Below, piece after piece: positions 16,919 through 26,020 of a stretch of DNA of 64,000 nucleotides. A program made the translations under genes and the position numbers. This stretch comes from Paenibacillus sp. Root444D2 (GTDB lineage Bacteria > Bacillota > Bacilli > Paenibacillales > NBRC-103111): positions 248,241-312,240 of the forward strand of contig NZ_LMEO01000051.1 in NCBI RefSeq assembly GCF_001426375.1. Direction: 5' to 3'. The notes under the pieces are model-generated. The model ran no database searches, was not told where the DNA came from, and saw only the letters and a list, made by a program, of their open reading frames with translations. Each line of letters opens with the position of its first letter. Positions within the stretch are counted from its first letter, which is position 1.

Positions 16919-17632
16919 ATGAAAAAGAAGTTAGCGATAACCGGAATTGTTGTTTGCACCCTTATTGTTTGCATCCTTACTATAAGTCTATATTTATGGT
17001 TCTCATTCAAACCGGGATTTGTATATGAAAATGGAACATGGAATTATGTTTCCTATGATGCGGGAGCTGGCAGAAGAGTTAATCCGATCAATGTAAAAAA
17101 GGATGAATTCAAGGTTTTAAAGTACAGTGATTTTGCAAGAGATAATAATAGTGTGTTTTTTAAAAACCATAAAGTAGAAGGGTCTGATCCGGAAACCTTC
17201 AAAATTATTAGCACCAAAGGCAGAAATCATTACGCAAAAGATAAGAATAATGTATATATTTACGATAGTAATGACTGGTCAATATTTAAAGTAATCAATG
17301 CAGACCCAGATAGTTTTAAAGTACTGGAGTATCCTTATTCAAAAGACAAAAACGACGCTTACTGTGGTAGCTTACCACTTTTTGTAGATGATGTTTCTAA
17401 ATTTGAAGTCATCGAGAGAGCACGTTTTTCAACTCTGTCTTCGTTTAACAGCTTCTTGGGTAAAGAAAATGACCCGAGAGAAAAATCATCAGAGTATGAA
17501 CGAAATAAGCACGAATATAATCGTAAAAAGTATGGGTTTATTACTGAGAGTGTTATTTATTCTGAGGATGGAAAAGCAAAAACGGATAAACTTACTTATA
17601 TAGGATATAAATTAGTGGAAGATAAAAGATAA
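16919..17632 (+). CDS. Membrane-anchored DKNYY-family protein
   Basis: A 237-residue protein with one N-terminal transmembrane helix (about 4-28) and an extracytoplasmic domain carrying DKNYY-type repeats: FARDNNSVFFKNHKVEGSDP, HYAKDKNNVYIYD, PYSKDKNDAYCG. The function of the family is unknown; the repeats form beta-rich exported domains. The ATG at 16919 is preferred to the GTG at 16910; no strong ribosome site is visible. AT-rich, as in the rest of this stretch. Confidence 0.75.
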   Translation: MKKKLAITGIVVCTLIVCILTISLYLWFSFKPGFVYENGTWNYVSYDAGAGRRVNPINVKKDEFKVLKYSDFARDNNSVFFKNHKVEGSDPETFKIISTKGRNHYAKDKNNVYIYDSNDWSIFKVINADPDSFKVLEYPYSKDKNDAYCGSLPLFVDDVSKFEVIERARFSTLSSFNSFLGKENDPREKSSEYERNKHEYNRKKYGFITESVIYSEDGKAKTDKLTYIGYKLVEDKR

Positions 17633-17693
17633 AGAATAAGTAAGATTAAAAGTTATTGAAGACAGATACTGCTGAGAACCATATCATTCATTA

Positions 17694-17713
17694 AACTAAC
17701 GGAAACGATAGTT
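17694..17713 (+). repeat. CTAACGG-type intergenic element 3
   Basis: AACTAACG-GAAA-CGATAGTT, a stem with a GAAA loop and one mismatch, in the context ATTAAAC...TTGAATAA. Confidence 0.8.
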
Positions 17714-17730
17714 GAATAACACACATTAGA

Positions 17731-17766
17731 TGAGCAGGCACTGCGGTGGCCTGATCATTTTATTAA
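17731..17766 (+). terminator. Terminator-like hairpin after element 3
   Basis: TGAGCAGGC pairs with GCCTGATCA (one mismatch), followed by TTTTATT; probably ends the DKNYY transcript. Confidence 0.65.
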
Positions 17767-17791
17767 GCTAGCTGGCAGGGTAGCTTAATAA
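17766..17791 (+). repeat. CTAACGG-type intergenic element 3b (divergent)
   Basis: AGCTAGCTGGCAGGGTAGCTTAATAA: same layout as the GGCAG class (arm, GGCAGG, arm, TTAATAA) but with CTAGCTGG in place of CTAACGGG. Confidence 0.55.
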
Positions 17792-18354
17792 CAAAGGAGA
17801 AATTGATTGATAACATCATAAAAGCGAGGACCCCGCGAATTATATCGCAGAGTCCTCTTATAGTGGGAAGCGGTTAATTTCAAAAATGCACTTCTAATGC
17901 TAAGTCTTACTCAAAAAGTATCGAAGCAGAAATCTCGATCTTTTTATCCTTCTTAGTGTTTTCATGGTGAATCAACAACCTTTCGAAAACTAAAATTGAA
18001 TTCCGTTTTTCGCTGGTTTTTAATACCACTTCCCACTTATCGTATGTTTACCCTTTTCCTAATATTTTGAATCAATAAGGGTAATATGGCTCTCAGAAAA
18101 TAAAGTTTTAGATTGACTTTACCCATGCGACAGAGTGGATGGAAAATAGATATATGATTAATGCTCCTGCTATCTTCGTGGTGGCAGTATTTTTTTGTTT
18201 CCATCTTTACTTTTCTCTAGAATCATCTTTTTTCAATTTCAACGTATTACTCCAAGTAAATATGAAAAACGTAATTGTGATTGCAGTATTCTTGAACTTG
18301 GGAACAATAGATTATTACAGAGTGATTTATTCATCGTATGTTAGGAGTATAATA
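17792..18354. other. Intergenic region, no confident gene
   Basis: A GAGGAC...GTCCTC hairpin lies at 17825-17856. A frame open from 18139 runs into the next gene, but a better start for that gene is at 18355. Otherwise AT-rich DNA with nothing recognised. Confidence 0.5.
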
Positions 18355-18669
18355 ATGGAAATAAAGGAATTGCTTATAGCCTGGTTTATTGGCTTTGTGA
18401 TGATGCTTGGTGGTGGTTTCTTTGGTTATAGAACTTTAAAAGATGTAATTGAACATGGTAAAAGGTACAAAGAAGAAAAAGCAAATAAAGAAACTTTACG
18501 GTTTTGGTATCTGGACTGGATTTTTTTATTATTGGAAGCGTTATTAGGGACGCTTACACGACCTGCTGTAGTAATATGTTTAATTTTTTTCTTGATTGGA
18601 GCAGTTACTTTCGTTCTATATACCATCAGGATTATTGCCAAATTATTTGGTTATGACCTTGTATTTTAA
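18355..18669 (+). CDS. Small membrane protein of unknown function
   Basis: A 104-residue protein with two or three hydrophobic helices: one at the N-terminus (LLIAWFIGFVMMLGGGFFGY) and one or two at the C-terminus (AVVICLIFFLIGAVTFVLY), separated by a charged stretch HGKRYKEEKANKE. The start at 18355 is set by TAGGAG 8 bases upstream; the in-frame extension to 18139 is not needed. No family recognised. Confidence 0.6.
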   Translation: MEIKELLIAWFIGFVMMLGGGFFGYRTLKDVIEHGKRYKEEKANKETLRFWYLDWIFLLLEALLGTLTRPAVVICLIFFLIGAVTFVLYTIRIIAKLFGYDLVF

Positions 18670-18709
18670 CACTTTCACAGTCCAACTCATGTTTATGGCC
18701 TTCGCTCAA

Positions 18710-18724
18710 CTAACGGGAGTTTTA
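18710..18724 (+). repeat. CTAACGG-type intergenic element 4
   Basis: CTCAACTAACGGGAGTTTTACG; a short core without a clear second arm. Confidence 0.6.
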
Positions 18725-18820
18725 CGTAGACATTGTTATTTTTATCCAAATGAAATTTACAAATATTCCAAAAATTGTAGTATAATAAATAAAGCAGTAA
18801 GGTGTGTGGGTTGGCACAAG

Positions 18821-18940
18821 ATGGTAAAACAAATTTCAGATTATTTATTTGTTTATGTGTTCCTTATTTTTTTGGTTACAATTTGTCTGTTTTATTTAGG
18901 CGGAGACAAAGGGTTGTCAAACAAGACTACGAATATTTAA
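18821..18940 (+). CDS. Possible 39-residue membrane peptide
   Basis: The ATG at 18821 opens a short frame with one hydrophobic helix (YLFVYVFLIFLVTICLFYL). There is no good ribosome site, and a second frame through the same DNA from about 18802 also looks membrane-like (LFICLCVPYFFGYNLSVLF), so this may be a decayed gene. Confidence 0.25.
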   Translation: MVKQISDYLFVYVFLIFLVTICLFYLGGDKGLSNKTTNI

Positions 18941-18961
18941 CCAAAAGGATGGGATTTCATC

Positions 18962-19282
18962 ATGAAGTAGAATCAAATAGTTATCTGTCTAGCAAGTCTT
19001 ATCTTAATGAGTGGGTGTTCTCAGGTAACTAATCAGGAATCTGAAACTGCAACCCCACAAACAACTCAAACGTCGGACAATAGACAAGCTTCACAAAAAG
19101 AACCAGTTATAGGAATGACTGCCGGTGAAGTATTAAACTCTAAATGGGGTATGCCTAATAGTATTATTGATGCTAATACTGGGGCTCCCGCCAACATGGA
19201 TAATGCATCACAAAAATGGGTTTACTCAGGGCATAGATATGTTTATCTAGAAAATAATGTTGTTACATCAATCCAAAAGTAA
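18962..19282 (+). pseudogene. Lipoprotein gene with an in-frame TAG at codon 3
   Basis: ATG AAG TAG is followed in frame by a lipoprotein signal peptide (NQIVICLASLILMSGC) with lipobox MSGC, then a 90-residue domain (IGMTAGEVLNSKWGMP, WVYSGHRYVYLENNVVTSIQ) of a small exported type. No other ATG, GTG or TTG precedes the signal peptide, so the TAG at 18968-18970 inactivates the gene unless it is a sequence error. An internal ATG at 19007 would remove the signal peptide. It is followed by element 5. Confidence 0.7.
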
Positions 19283-19369
19283 TGGCATGATCCAATCAAG
19301 GTATCTCAGCAGTGGTGCTTTTTTATTGTGTTTACTTTTAGAGGGTTATACTGGTAATTGAACATTACG

Positions 19370-19389
19370 CTAACGGGAAACGATAGTTG
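19370..19389 (+). repeat. CTAACGG-type intergenic element 5
   Basis: CTAACGG-GAAA-CGATAG then TTGAAG, the GAAA-loop class. GCAG...CTGC follows as a weak second hairpin. It is the last copy before the IS3 remnant. Confidence 0.75.
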
Positions 19390-19557
19390 AAGAACAGAAA
19401 AAAGCAGCCCAAGGACTGCACATGAACTGTGACCCTAATTGTGGACGTTTTAAAAGAAAAACCCCCATGGCCTAATTAGGCCGCTAAAAGGTGGCTTCTG
19501 AATTCATCGAGACCACTGAAAAAGTCTTAAGTACAATTTAAATAGTCTTTCAGAACA

Positions 19558-19608
19558 CAAAAAAATCCGTTTTCAGCCTGTGAGAGGGCTTTAAACGGAT
19601 TTTTTCGT
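19558..19608. terminator. Terminator-like hairpin beside the IS3 element
   Basis: AAAAAATCCGTTT pairs with AAACGGATTTTTT around AGCC/GGGCT, with T- and A-runs on both sides, so it could work on either strand. Just before it, 19498-19518 (GAATTC...GAGACCACTGAAAAAG) is a diverged inverted echo of the transposase 3' end. Confidence 0.75.
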
Positions 19609-19621
19609 TTTTTATTTGACT

Positions 19622-20533
19622 TCAACATATAAAATCGATGATCTTCCGAAAAAACGTCAGTTTTTCAGTGGCCTCGAATTCATCAGGAGTCATCTTTTTT
19701 AATCCCCATTGGTAACGTTCCGAGTTGTAATACGAAATATAATCGTCCACACGTGCTCTTAATTCGTGTAGTGATTCTGAATCTTTGTATGTCAGATCAT
19801 CTTTCATATGACCGAAAAATGATTCCATTGATGCATTGTCCCAACAGTTACCTTTGCGAGACATGGATTGGATGAATCCTGCTTTGCTTACTAAGTTTCG
19901 GATTTTAGGATGCGTATAGTGTATGCCTTGATCCGAGTGAAAGATGGCTGCAGGATGAATATTACCATCCAATCGCTCTAGGAGTCTGTAAATTGTTTGC
20001 TCGACAATAGAGAGCTCTAACGAAGATGAGAGATAGTGAGCTAGTATCTGTTTCGTCGCACCGTCTTTAACGCAAGAGAGGTATGCCCATTGCCCATTCC
20101 CATAACGTAGATAGGTAATGTCTGTAAGCAATACTTTCTCTGGTTCTCCTTGGTCAAATTGGCGCTTCAATAGATTTGGACATGTCTGGTGCTCTTGTGT
20201 CGATTTAGCCATTTTACGGTATGGATTAGAACGCCTAATGGTCGCAACGAGATTAAACTTACTCATTAACCTTCGGATCTTCTTGTGGTTCATAACGACG
20301 CAACTCTTGCGTTCTAATCTCATTTTAATCGCCTGAGCTCCTGCTTTTCCATTCAATGCAAAGTAGTGCTCTTTAATAAGGTAACCGTCACGTTCGTCTG
20401 CAAACGCCCTGAGCTGCCGCGATTCTTCAGCTCGTAACCATCTGTAATAACTACTTGGGACAGCACCTGTAAGCTTACAAAGGTAGCGCGTCATACGCTG
20501 TAATCCATGTTGACGAATGGTCTGATTGACCAA
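19622..20533 (-). CDS. IS3-family transposase OrfB
   Basis: DDE integrase-type transposase, about 303 residues. The rve core is complete: first Asp in LLTDITYLRYGNG, second in IFHSDQGIHYT, Glu in NASMESFFGHMK; an HTH_21-like domain precedes it (KAGAQAIKMRLERKSCVVM). The frame is open upstream through LTPSERFQLVN, so expression is expected by a -1 frameshift from orfA at the AAAAAAG run at 20596-20602 rather than from a start codon of its own. With orfA truncated, it is probably not mobile by itself. Confidence 0.9.
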   Translation of the reverse strand: MVNQTIRQHGLQRMTRYLCKLTGAVPSSYYRWLRAEESRQLRAFADERDGYLIKEHYFALNGKAGAQAIKMRLERKSCVVMNHKKIRRLMSKFNLVATIRRSNPYRKMAKSTQEHQTCPNLLKRQFDQGEPEKVLLTDITYLRYGNGQWAYLSCVKDGATKQILAHYLSSSLELSIVEQTIYRLLERLDGNIHPAAIFHSDQGIHYTHPKIRNLVSKAGFIQSMSRKGNCWDNASMESFFGHMKDDLTYKDSESLHELRARVDDYISYYNSERYQWGLKKMTPDEFEATEKLTFFRKIIDFIC

Positions 20534-20553
20534 CTGGAAGCGCTCGGAGGGTG

Positions 20554-20670
20554 TTAATGTTTCCTCAGCATCTTTTGCTTTTCGAGCGCTTCCAGCTTTT
20601 TTAAGAACTCATTCTCGACCTCAAGGAGCTTAATTTGTGCCTCGGCTTGCGATCTTGTTCCCGCCGAAGC
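20554..20670 (-). pseudogene. orfA remnant of the IS3-family element
   Basis: It encodes only the C-terminal leucine-zipper part (SQAEAQIKLLEVENEFLKKL, then EALEKQKMLRKH and stop). The N-terminal helix-turn-helix is absent. The A6G slippery site for OrfAB frameshifting lies within it. Confidence 0.8.
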
Positions 20671-20939
20671 CCTTGGTTATTACTCTCAGCCTCACACCAG
20701 AACGAAGCGTCGCTCGTCAGCCGCTCAGGTATCGAATCAACCGTCGTTCCAACGTTCACGTGTGGAGAGTTTCTTCATCCTCTTTGTGTTTTCTGATAAG
20801 ATGAACAAATGGAACAGAATGTCTTGAAGCGGATCTTTTTCGATGAGAATAAGCACTGTGACAGATTTGTTCAAAAACATCAGTGGAAAATCCGAGTGAA
20901 AGTACTGATGTATATAAAGAAGACAAGGGGTTGAAAATA

Positions 20940-22709
20940 ATGGCTGCAAAAAAAAAGATCGGCGGTATTCCACGTATTTCCTGGAACTCGATTCGCTTCA
21001 AGCTAGTCATCGCCGTTTTGCTCATCCTCGTGCCTCTGATCTCGCTGCTCATGTATTTGAGTGATTACGCCGTTCATGTCGTCCGAAATCAGATTGCCGA
21101 ATCCAACAAAAACCTACTATCGCTATACATGGGACAGATCGATAATAGTTTACAGGTTGTCGACGAGTATTTGATTGGACTCGTGTTAGAGGATGCGGAT
21201 TGGAAAGACTTGAGGTACTTTGCTGAAGACAAGGACCGTTATTATTTGGCCATTACACGGCTAAGCAACAAGATAACGAACATTCTATCCTATCAACCGA
21301 TAGACGGCTTCTTTATCTACTCTGTCCCCGGGGATGATTATATAGAGGCGGTTTCAGCAAGAACAACTTTTGAGGAGAGGCAATACGTAAGGACATATAT
21401 CGAACAGGCGTCCAAAACCGATGCCGCCCCCCAAAAATTATATCAAAATGGCTGGATTGTACAGCGATTTCAGGCCAATTATTACCTGTTTCGGCTGTTG
21501 AAAGAAAATGATACTTTTGTCGGCGCATGGATCAAAATGGACAACTTAATGATGCCCCTCAGGTTAATAAATATTGGCGAAAAGGGAGCATCTTTGTTTG
21601 TGACCGACCGCGGTGAGCCGATGGTCAACCCAGACTTCGTGTATAATAATGAAATTGATTTAAATCAAGACCTTCACAACTTTTATCTTACCGGAACCGA
21701 CAATCGTTATTTGGCGGTTGCCGAACATTCCTCAAAAGGTAATTTCAGCTTATTTGCGTTTATACCGGATGAGAAAATACTCGAAAATTTGCCAAACTTG
21801 CGAAAAATCATTATTTTCATTCCTCTCGGGTCGGTCATTTTGTTGCCGATTTGTTTTTTGTTCTTGAGAAGATCCTTGATGATACCGATCAATCGTTTGC
21901 TACAAGCCATGAAGCGGATCAGGGACGGAAATCTGGACGTCCGTATTCAGCCGTTTCCCACCTCGAATGAGTTTCAAATCGTTAACGATACCTTCAATAA
22001 TATGATGTCCCAAATTCAAGAGTTGAAAAATAATGTTTATGAGGAACAGTTGAATAAACAAAAGGCTGAGCTTCAGCATTTACAGCTCCAAATTAATCCC
22101 CATTTTTATATGAATTCGCTTAATATACTATATACGCTTGCACGGACGAAAAATATTGCGCTCATGGAAGAAATGTCGTTATGTTTAATCCAGTATTTCC
22201 GTTATATGTTCAAGAGCAATCTGACCTATGTCGCTTTAAACGATGAGCTGAAGCATGTTCGCAACTATATCCGGATTCAGGAGTTAAGATTTCCCGACTA
22301 TTTGAAGTGCGATATCGAGGCTCCCGAATTTCTTCTTCCTACTCCCGTGCCTCCTCTGGTGATCCAGACTTTTGTCGAGAATACAATTAAGCACGCGGTT
22401 ACGATGGATGAGCCGATCCTGCTGTCGATTCGGGTTGAATTGCACAGCTGTTCGGAGGAGCCCTGTTTGCTAATTAGGATTCGAGATACCGGAAAGGGTT
22501 TCAACGACGACGTTCTGAAGGAGATACGCAAAAGCATGCGTATAGTGGACGAAGAAGGAGACCATATCGGAATATGGAACGTTCAGCAAAGGCTTCGATT
22601 ACTGTATCAAAACAGGGCACAAATTTCATTTGCGAATGCAACTCCTTCAGGTGCTGAAGTCGAGATCGTGGTGCCTTTACAACCGGATATCAGAAAAGGG
22701 GAATTTTAA
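20940..22709 (+). CDS. YesM-type sensor histidine kinase of a sugar-uptake locus
   Basis: A 589-residue membrane kinase. Transmembrane helices at about 15-38 and 290-310 flank an extracytoplasmic sensor; then HAMP (IPINRLLQAMKRIRDGNLD), the His_kinase box LQINPHFYMNSLNILY and a HATPase domain (IQTFVENTIKHAV, RIRDTGKGF). The ATG at 20940 follows AAGGGG; a longer frame opens at 20883. It overlaps the regulon unit: the response regulator starts 1 base after its stop. Such pairs sense oligosaccharides, often through the adjacent binding lipoprotein, and induce the downstream ABC operon. Confidence 0.9.
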   Translation: MAAKKKIGGIPRISWNSIRFKLVIAVLLILVPLISLLMYLSDYAVHVVRNQIAESNKNLLSLYMGQIDNSLQVVDEYLIGLVLEDADWKDLRYFAEDKDRYYLAITRLSNKITNILSYQPIDGFFIYSVPGDDYIEAVSARTTFEERQYVRTYIEQASKTDAAPQKLYQNGWIVQRFQANYYLFRLLKENDTFVGAWIKMDNLMMPLRLINIGEKGASLFVTDRGEPMVNPDFVYNNEIDLNQDLHNFYLTGTDNRYLAVAEHSSKGNFSLFAFIPDEKILENLPNLRKIIIFIPLGSVILLPICFLFLRRSLMIPINRLLQAMKRIRDGNLDVRIQPFPTSNEFQIVNDTFNNMMSQIQELKNNVYEEQLNKQKAELQHLQLQINPHFYMNSLNILYTLARTKNIALMEEMSLCLIQYFRYMFKSNLTYVALNDELKHVRNYIRIQELRFPDYLKCDIEAPEFLLPTPVPPLVIQTFVENTIKHAVTMDEPILLSIRVELHSCSEEPCLLIRIRDTGKGFNDDVLKEIRKSMRIVDEEGDHIGIWNVQQRLRLLYQNRAQISFANATPSGAEVEIVVPLQPDIRKGEF

Positions 22710-22710
22710 A

Positions 22711-24336
22711 ATGCTTCAACTGCTTATAGTGGATGATGAAATCCTCGTCGCAGAAGCGGCAAGAACTGTGATTAATTGGGAAAAGTTCGGTGTTACGTCT
22801 GTCTTTACCGCTTATAATATCCGACAAGCTAAAGAAAAATTCGACAGTCACTCGATTGACATTATGTTCTGTGATATCGAAATGCCTCAAGGGAATGGGC
22901 TGGAGTTAATGTCATGGGTAAGGGACCATTATCCGGAGACAGTATCAATCATCATGACCTGTCATGCCGATTTCAAATTTGCCCAGCAGGCTGTACAGTT
23001 AGGAAGCTTTGATTACTTGTTGAAGCCGGTTCCGCCGGATGATATGGAGAACATTGTTGTCAGAGTCATTGATAAAATCAACAAAGAGAGCGAATTAATG
23101 CACTACAGCCAGTTCGGCCACTATTGGTTCCAGCATCAACCGCTTCTTGTCGAGCGGTTTTGGCTGGATATCATTCATCAGTCGATCCCTCCGAACCCTG
23201 AGGCGATCAAAAACGCTGCCGAGGAAAGGAACATTCCCTTTTCGGAGCAGATGAAATTCATCCCTATCTTGATCAGTGTGCAGCGGTACTATAAAGAACT
23301 GAATTTGCGCGATGAGAAGCTCCTAGAATTCGCTTTAAAAAATTGTGCCGAAGAGGTGATTCTTGCCCAGCGGAACGGCCAAATCATTACATTAACAGAA
23401 AGAAAACTGCTTGCTATTTTACCGTTTGAAGGGGAAAACCCGACGATGAAAAAGCTAAAACAAAGCTGCGAATCTTATATCGCTTCTTGTAACCGGTTTT
23501 TCTATTGCGATATCTCATGCTACATCGGACATCCAGGATATAGCCACGAATTGTCCGTGGTGATGCATCAATTATCCCTACTGGAGAAAAATAATGTCGC
23601 TTGCAATAACAAAGCATTTTTGTTAAGCGGACAAGCCGATTCATGCGCCGTTATCCCGACGCCGGATATGAACCTATGGTCTGTCATGCTGAAAGATGGA
23701 TCGGAGCAAAAACTGCTCGCCGAAGCGGAGGCGTTTCTCGAACGCCTCATCAATACGGAGGGATTGAACGCGAAGACGCTGTATCAATTTCAGCAGGATT
23801 TCCTGCAGATGGTGTATTACGTGCTAAAGCTCAAAGGTATTCAAGCCCGGCAGTTGTTCAGCGATACGTATTCTATGGATCTTACAGCTGATGCGACCCG
23901 TTCCGTGTTGGATATAATCGCGTGGATCAATCACATGATCAGCAAAGCGATACAGTATGTAACGGCGGTGGAACAGTCTCAATCCATCGTGGAGAAAGTC
24001 ATCAAGTATATTTCGCTCCAACTGGATACACAGGACATGTCCCGAGAAGAAGTCGCGAACCATGTCTTTTTGAATCCGGATTATTTGGACAGGACCTTCA
24101 AGAAGGAAACAGGAATGTCGGTGACGGAATATTTGGTACAGGAGCGTCTCAAAATCGCGCAGGAGCTGCTTACCAAATCGGACATGACTGTGACCGCGAT
24201 TGCCGCCCATGTCGGATATTCGAATGTGTCGCATTTTTCTAGGCGATTTAAAAAGCTTACCCGTATGAATCCCAATGAATATAGGCAGCTTAATAGTCGA
24301 AATCGGGCAAATGACAAGTCGAAAATGGAGCAGTAA
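22711..24336 (+). CDS. YesN-type response regulator with AraC output domain
   Basis: A 541-residue regulator: receiver domain with D8/D9, phospho-acceptor D55 in FCDIEMPQGNG and Lys in YLLKPVPPDD, a long linker, and a C-terminal AraC domain (VANHVFLNPDYLDRTFKKET, IAAHVGYSNVSHFSRRFKK, MNPNEYR). The ATG at 22711 with AAAAGGGG upstream follows the kinase stop by one base, showing translational coupling. Likely activator of the transporter genes that follow and perhaps of the GH43 gene. Confidence 0.92.
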   Translation: MLQLLIVDDEILVAEAARTVINWEKFGVTSVFTAYNIRQAKEKFDSHSIDIMFCDIEMPQGNGLELMSWVRDHYPETVSIIMTCHADFKFAQQAVQLGSFDYLLKPVPPDDMENIVVRVIDKINKESELMHYSQFGHYWFQHQPLLVERFWLDIIHQSIPPNPEAIKNAAEERNIPFSEQMKFIPILISVQRYYKELNLRDEKLLEFALKNCAEEVILAQRNGQIITLTERKLLAILPFEGENPTMKKLKQSCESYIASCNRFFYCDISCYIGHPGYSHELSVVMHQLSLLEKNNVACNNKAFLLSGQADSCAVIPTPDMNLWSVMLKDGSEQKLLAEAEAFLERLINTEGLNAKTLYQFQQDFLQMVYYVLKLKGIQARQLFSDTYSMDLTADATRSVLDIIAWINHMISKAIQYVTAVEQSQSIVEKVIKYISLQLDTQDMSREEVANHVFLNPDYLDRTFKKETGMSVTEYLVQERLKIAQELLTKSDMTVTAIAAHVGYSNVSHFSRRFKKLTRMNPNEYRQLNSRNRANDKSKMEQ

Positions 24337-24411
24337 GCTTCCAATGAAGGTGATACGATAAATACAGATTCGAAGCAATCGAGTCGAAATGAATAAATAT
24401 GGGGGAGTAAC

Positions 24412-25902
24412 ATGAAAAAGTTTGGTTGGTTAAGTGTTCTTCTGGCATTGGTGCTACTCGTTTCAGCCTGTGGAGGAAACTCAAATGGCGGCGCAAGCAC
24501 GAATGCGGGTAATTCAGGCTCTAAGGCCGCAAGTGAAGAGCCGTACGAAGTCGTTTACGCATTCCCTTTCTGGGGAAATATTCCGAAAGACCTTCAATTG
24601 GTACAAGATGAAATCAACAAAATTTCCAAAGCGAAAATTAATGTTAAAGTAAAATTTCTGCCTATCAACGGCAGCGCAATGGATCAACAAATCAACTTGA
24701 TGATGACAAGTGGCGAGAAGCTTGACATGTTTTCAATGTTCAACTACAGCAACCAAGTTACGACTGGAAAACTCTATCCGATTGGCCAGATAATGGAGCA
24801 AAACGGCAAAGGCATTATGGATGCTTTGGGCCAGGCTTACTACAATGCAACCAAAATTAAGGGTGTGAGCTATGGTGTGCCTAGTAATCGCGATATGGCC
24901 CAAGAATTTGGATATGACATTAGAAAAGATTTGGTGGAGAAGTACAACATCGATTTAAGCCAAGTGAAAAAATTTGATGATTTAGAAAAGATCTTCCGTG
25001 TCATTAAAGAAAAAGAACCAGGCATTGCGGCTATGAAACCCTCTGCTTACAGTACAATAGACCCTCTGGATAACAACCTCGGAGTATTGCTGAATAACGG
25101 CCAATCCGACTTGAAAGTCGTGAACTGGTTCGCTACGGATGAATATGCTCAGTATCTGAAGACGATGAGAAAGTGGTACCTAGCAGGCTACGTCTTGAAA
25201 GATGCCGCGACTACCAAAGAAAGCGAAGAAACGCTTATTAAAGCAGGTAAAATCGCAGGCCATACGACAAATATGAAACCTGGATTCGAAGCTCAAGAGA
25301 ACCGAGGAATAGGAAAGGAAATGGCCGTCGTCAGATATACTCCTGCAGTTGCAAAGACAACCACAGTAACGAACGTGATGCTGGGTGTATCAGCGAAAGC
25401 AGAGAAGCCTGAAAAAGTTGTCCAATTCTTGAATCTGATGTATACCGATAAAGATATCGTGAACTTGTTCGACTGGGGTATTGAAGGCAAGCACTACGTG
25501 AAAATAAATGGTCAACAGAACATGATTAAGTATCCGGATGGTGTTAATCCCGAAAATGTTGGATATTCTGGTTCCGGTTGGATGCATGGCAATCAGTTAT
25601 TGTCTTATGTTTTCGAAGGCGATGATCCAGAAGTATACAAGAAACTAGCGGATTTTAACAAAACGGCCCTCAAATCGAAGGCGCTAGGTTTTTCGTTTAA
25701 CGCTGAGTCCGTAAAAGCAGAAGTTGCAGCATGCACGGCGGTTCTGGGTGAATATGGAACACCTCTGAATACCGGTGTATTGGATGTAGACAAAATTCTT
25801 CCAGAATTATTGAAGAAACTTGAAGATGCGGGTATCAACAAAATTATCCAGGAGAAGCAAAAACAATTGGATGAGTGGGCGAAAGAGAACAACGTCAAGT
25901 AA
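24412..25902 (+). CDS. Sugar ABC transporter substrate-binding lipoprotein
   Basis: A 496-residue extracellular lipoprotein: signal peptide with lipobox LVSACGG (Cys near 21), the SBP_bac_1 fold, and a C-terminal DUF3502-like tail (KILPELLKKLEDAGINKI, QKQLDEWAKENNVK) as in LplA-type binding proteins. It delivers an oligosaccharide to the two permeases downstream. Preceded by GGGGGAG. Linkage to a GH43 enzyme 4 kb downstream suggests (arabino)xylo-oligosaccharides. No ATPase gene is present; such systems use a shared MsmX-type ATPase. Confidence 0.92.
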   Translation: MKKFGWLSVLLALVLLVSACGGNSNGGASTNAGNSGSKAASEEPYEVVYAFPFWGNIPKDLQLVQDEINKISKAKINVKVKFLPINGSAMDQQINLMMTSGEKLDMFSMFNYSNQVTTGKLYPIGQIMEQNGKGIMDALGQAYYNATKIKGVSYGVPSNRDMAQEFGYDIRKDLVEKYNIDLSQVKKFDDLEKIFRVIKEKEPGIAAMKPSAYSTIDPLDNNLGVLLNNGQSDLKVVNWFATDEYAQYLKTMRKWYLAGYVLKDAATTKESEETLIKAGKIAGHTTNMKPGFEAQENRGIGKEMAVVRYTPAVAKTTTVTNVMLGVSAKAEKPEKVVQFLNLMYTDKDIVNLFDWGIEGKHYVKINGQQNMIKYPDGVNPENVGYSGSGWMHGNQLLSYVFEGDDPEVYKKLADFNKTALKSKALGFSFNAESVKAEVAACTAVLGEYGTPLNTGVLDVDKILPELLKKLEDAGINKIIQEKQKQLDEWAKENNVK

Positions 25903-25939
25903 TAAAATATGGAATAGGTAAAACGACCGGAAACCTGTA

Positions 25940-25984
25940 TGCACGATCCAATCGGCTGAATAGTTGATTGGATCGTGCACTTTA
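25940..25984 (+). terminator. Intercistronic hairpin between binding protein and permease genes
   Basis: Perfect 14-bp stem: TGCACGATCCAATC (25940-25953) with GATTGGATCGTGCA (25966-25979), then CTTTAA. With such a weak T-run it probably acts as a partial terminator or mRNA stabiliser, keeping the binding protein in excess over the permeases. Confidence 0.7.
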
Positions 25985-26020
25985 ACCAAGCCAATTACAT
26001 GGATCTTATAAAAAAAGGAA

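Larger units (their letters stand above)
19605..20670 (-). mobile_element. IS3-family insertion sequence, 5'-truncated
   Basis: It contains an intact orfB and the last 38 codons of orfA on the minus strand. The upstream half of orfA and the left end are missing: the frame before about 20670 is full of stops. The shared 3' end sequence with 15526-15598 shows the element was present in at least two copies. No matching pair of terminal inverted repeats was found, as expected after truncation. Confidence 0.8.
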
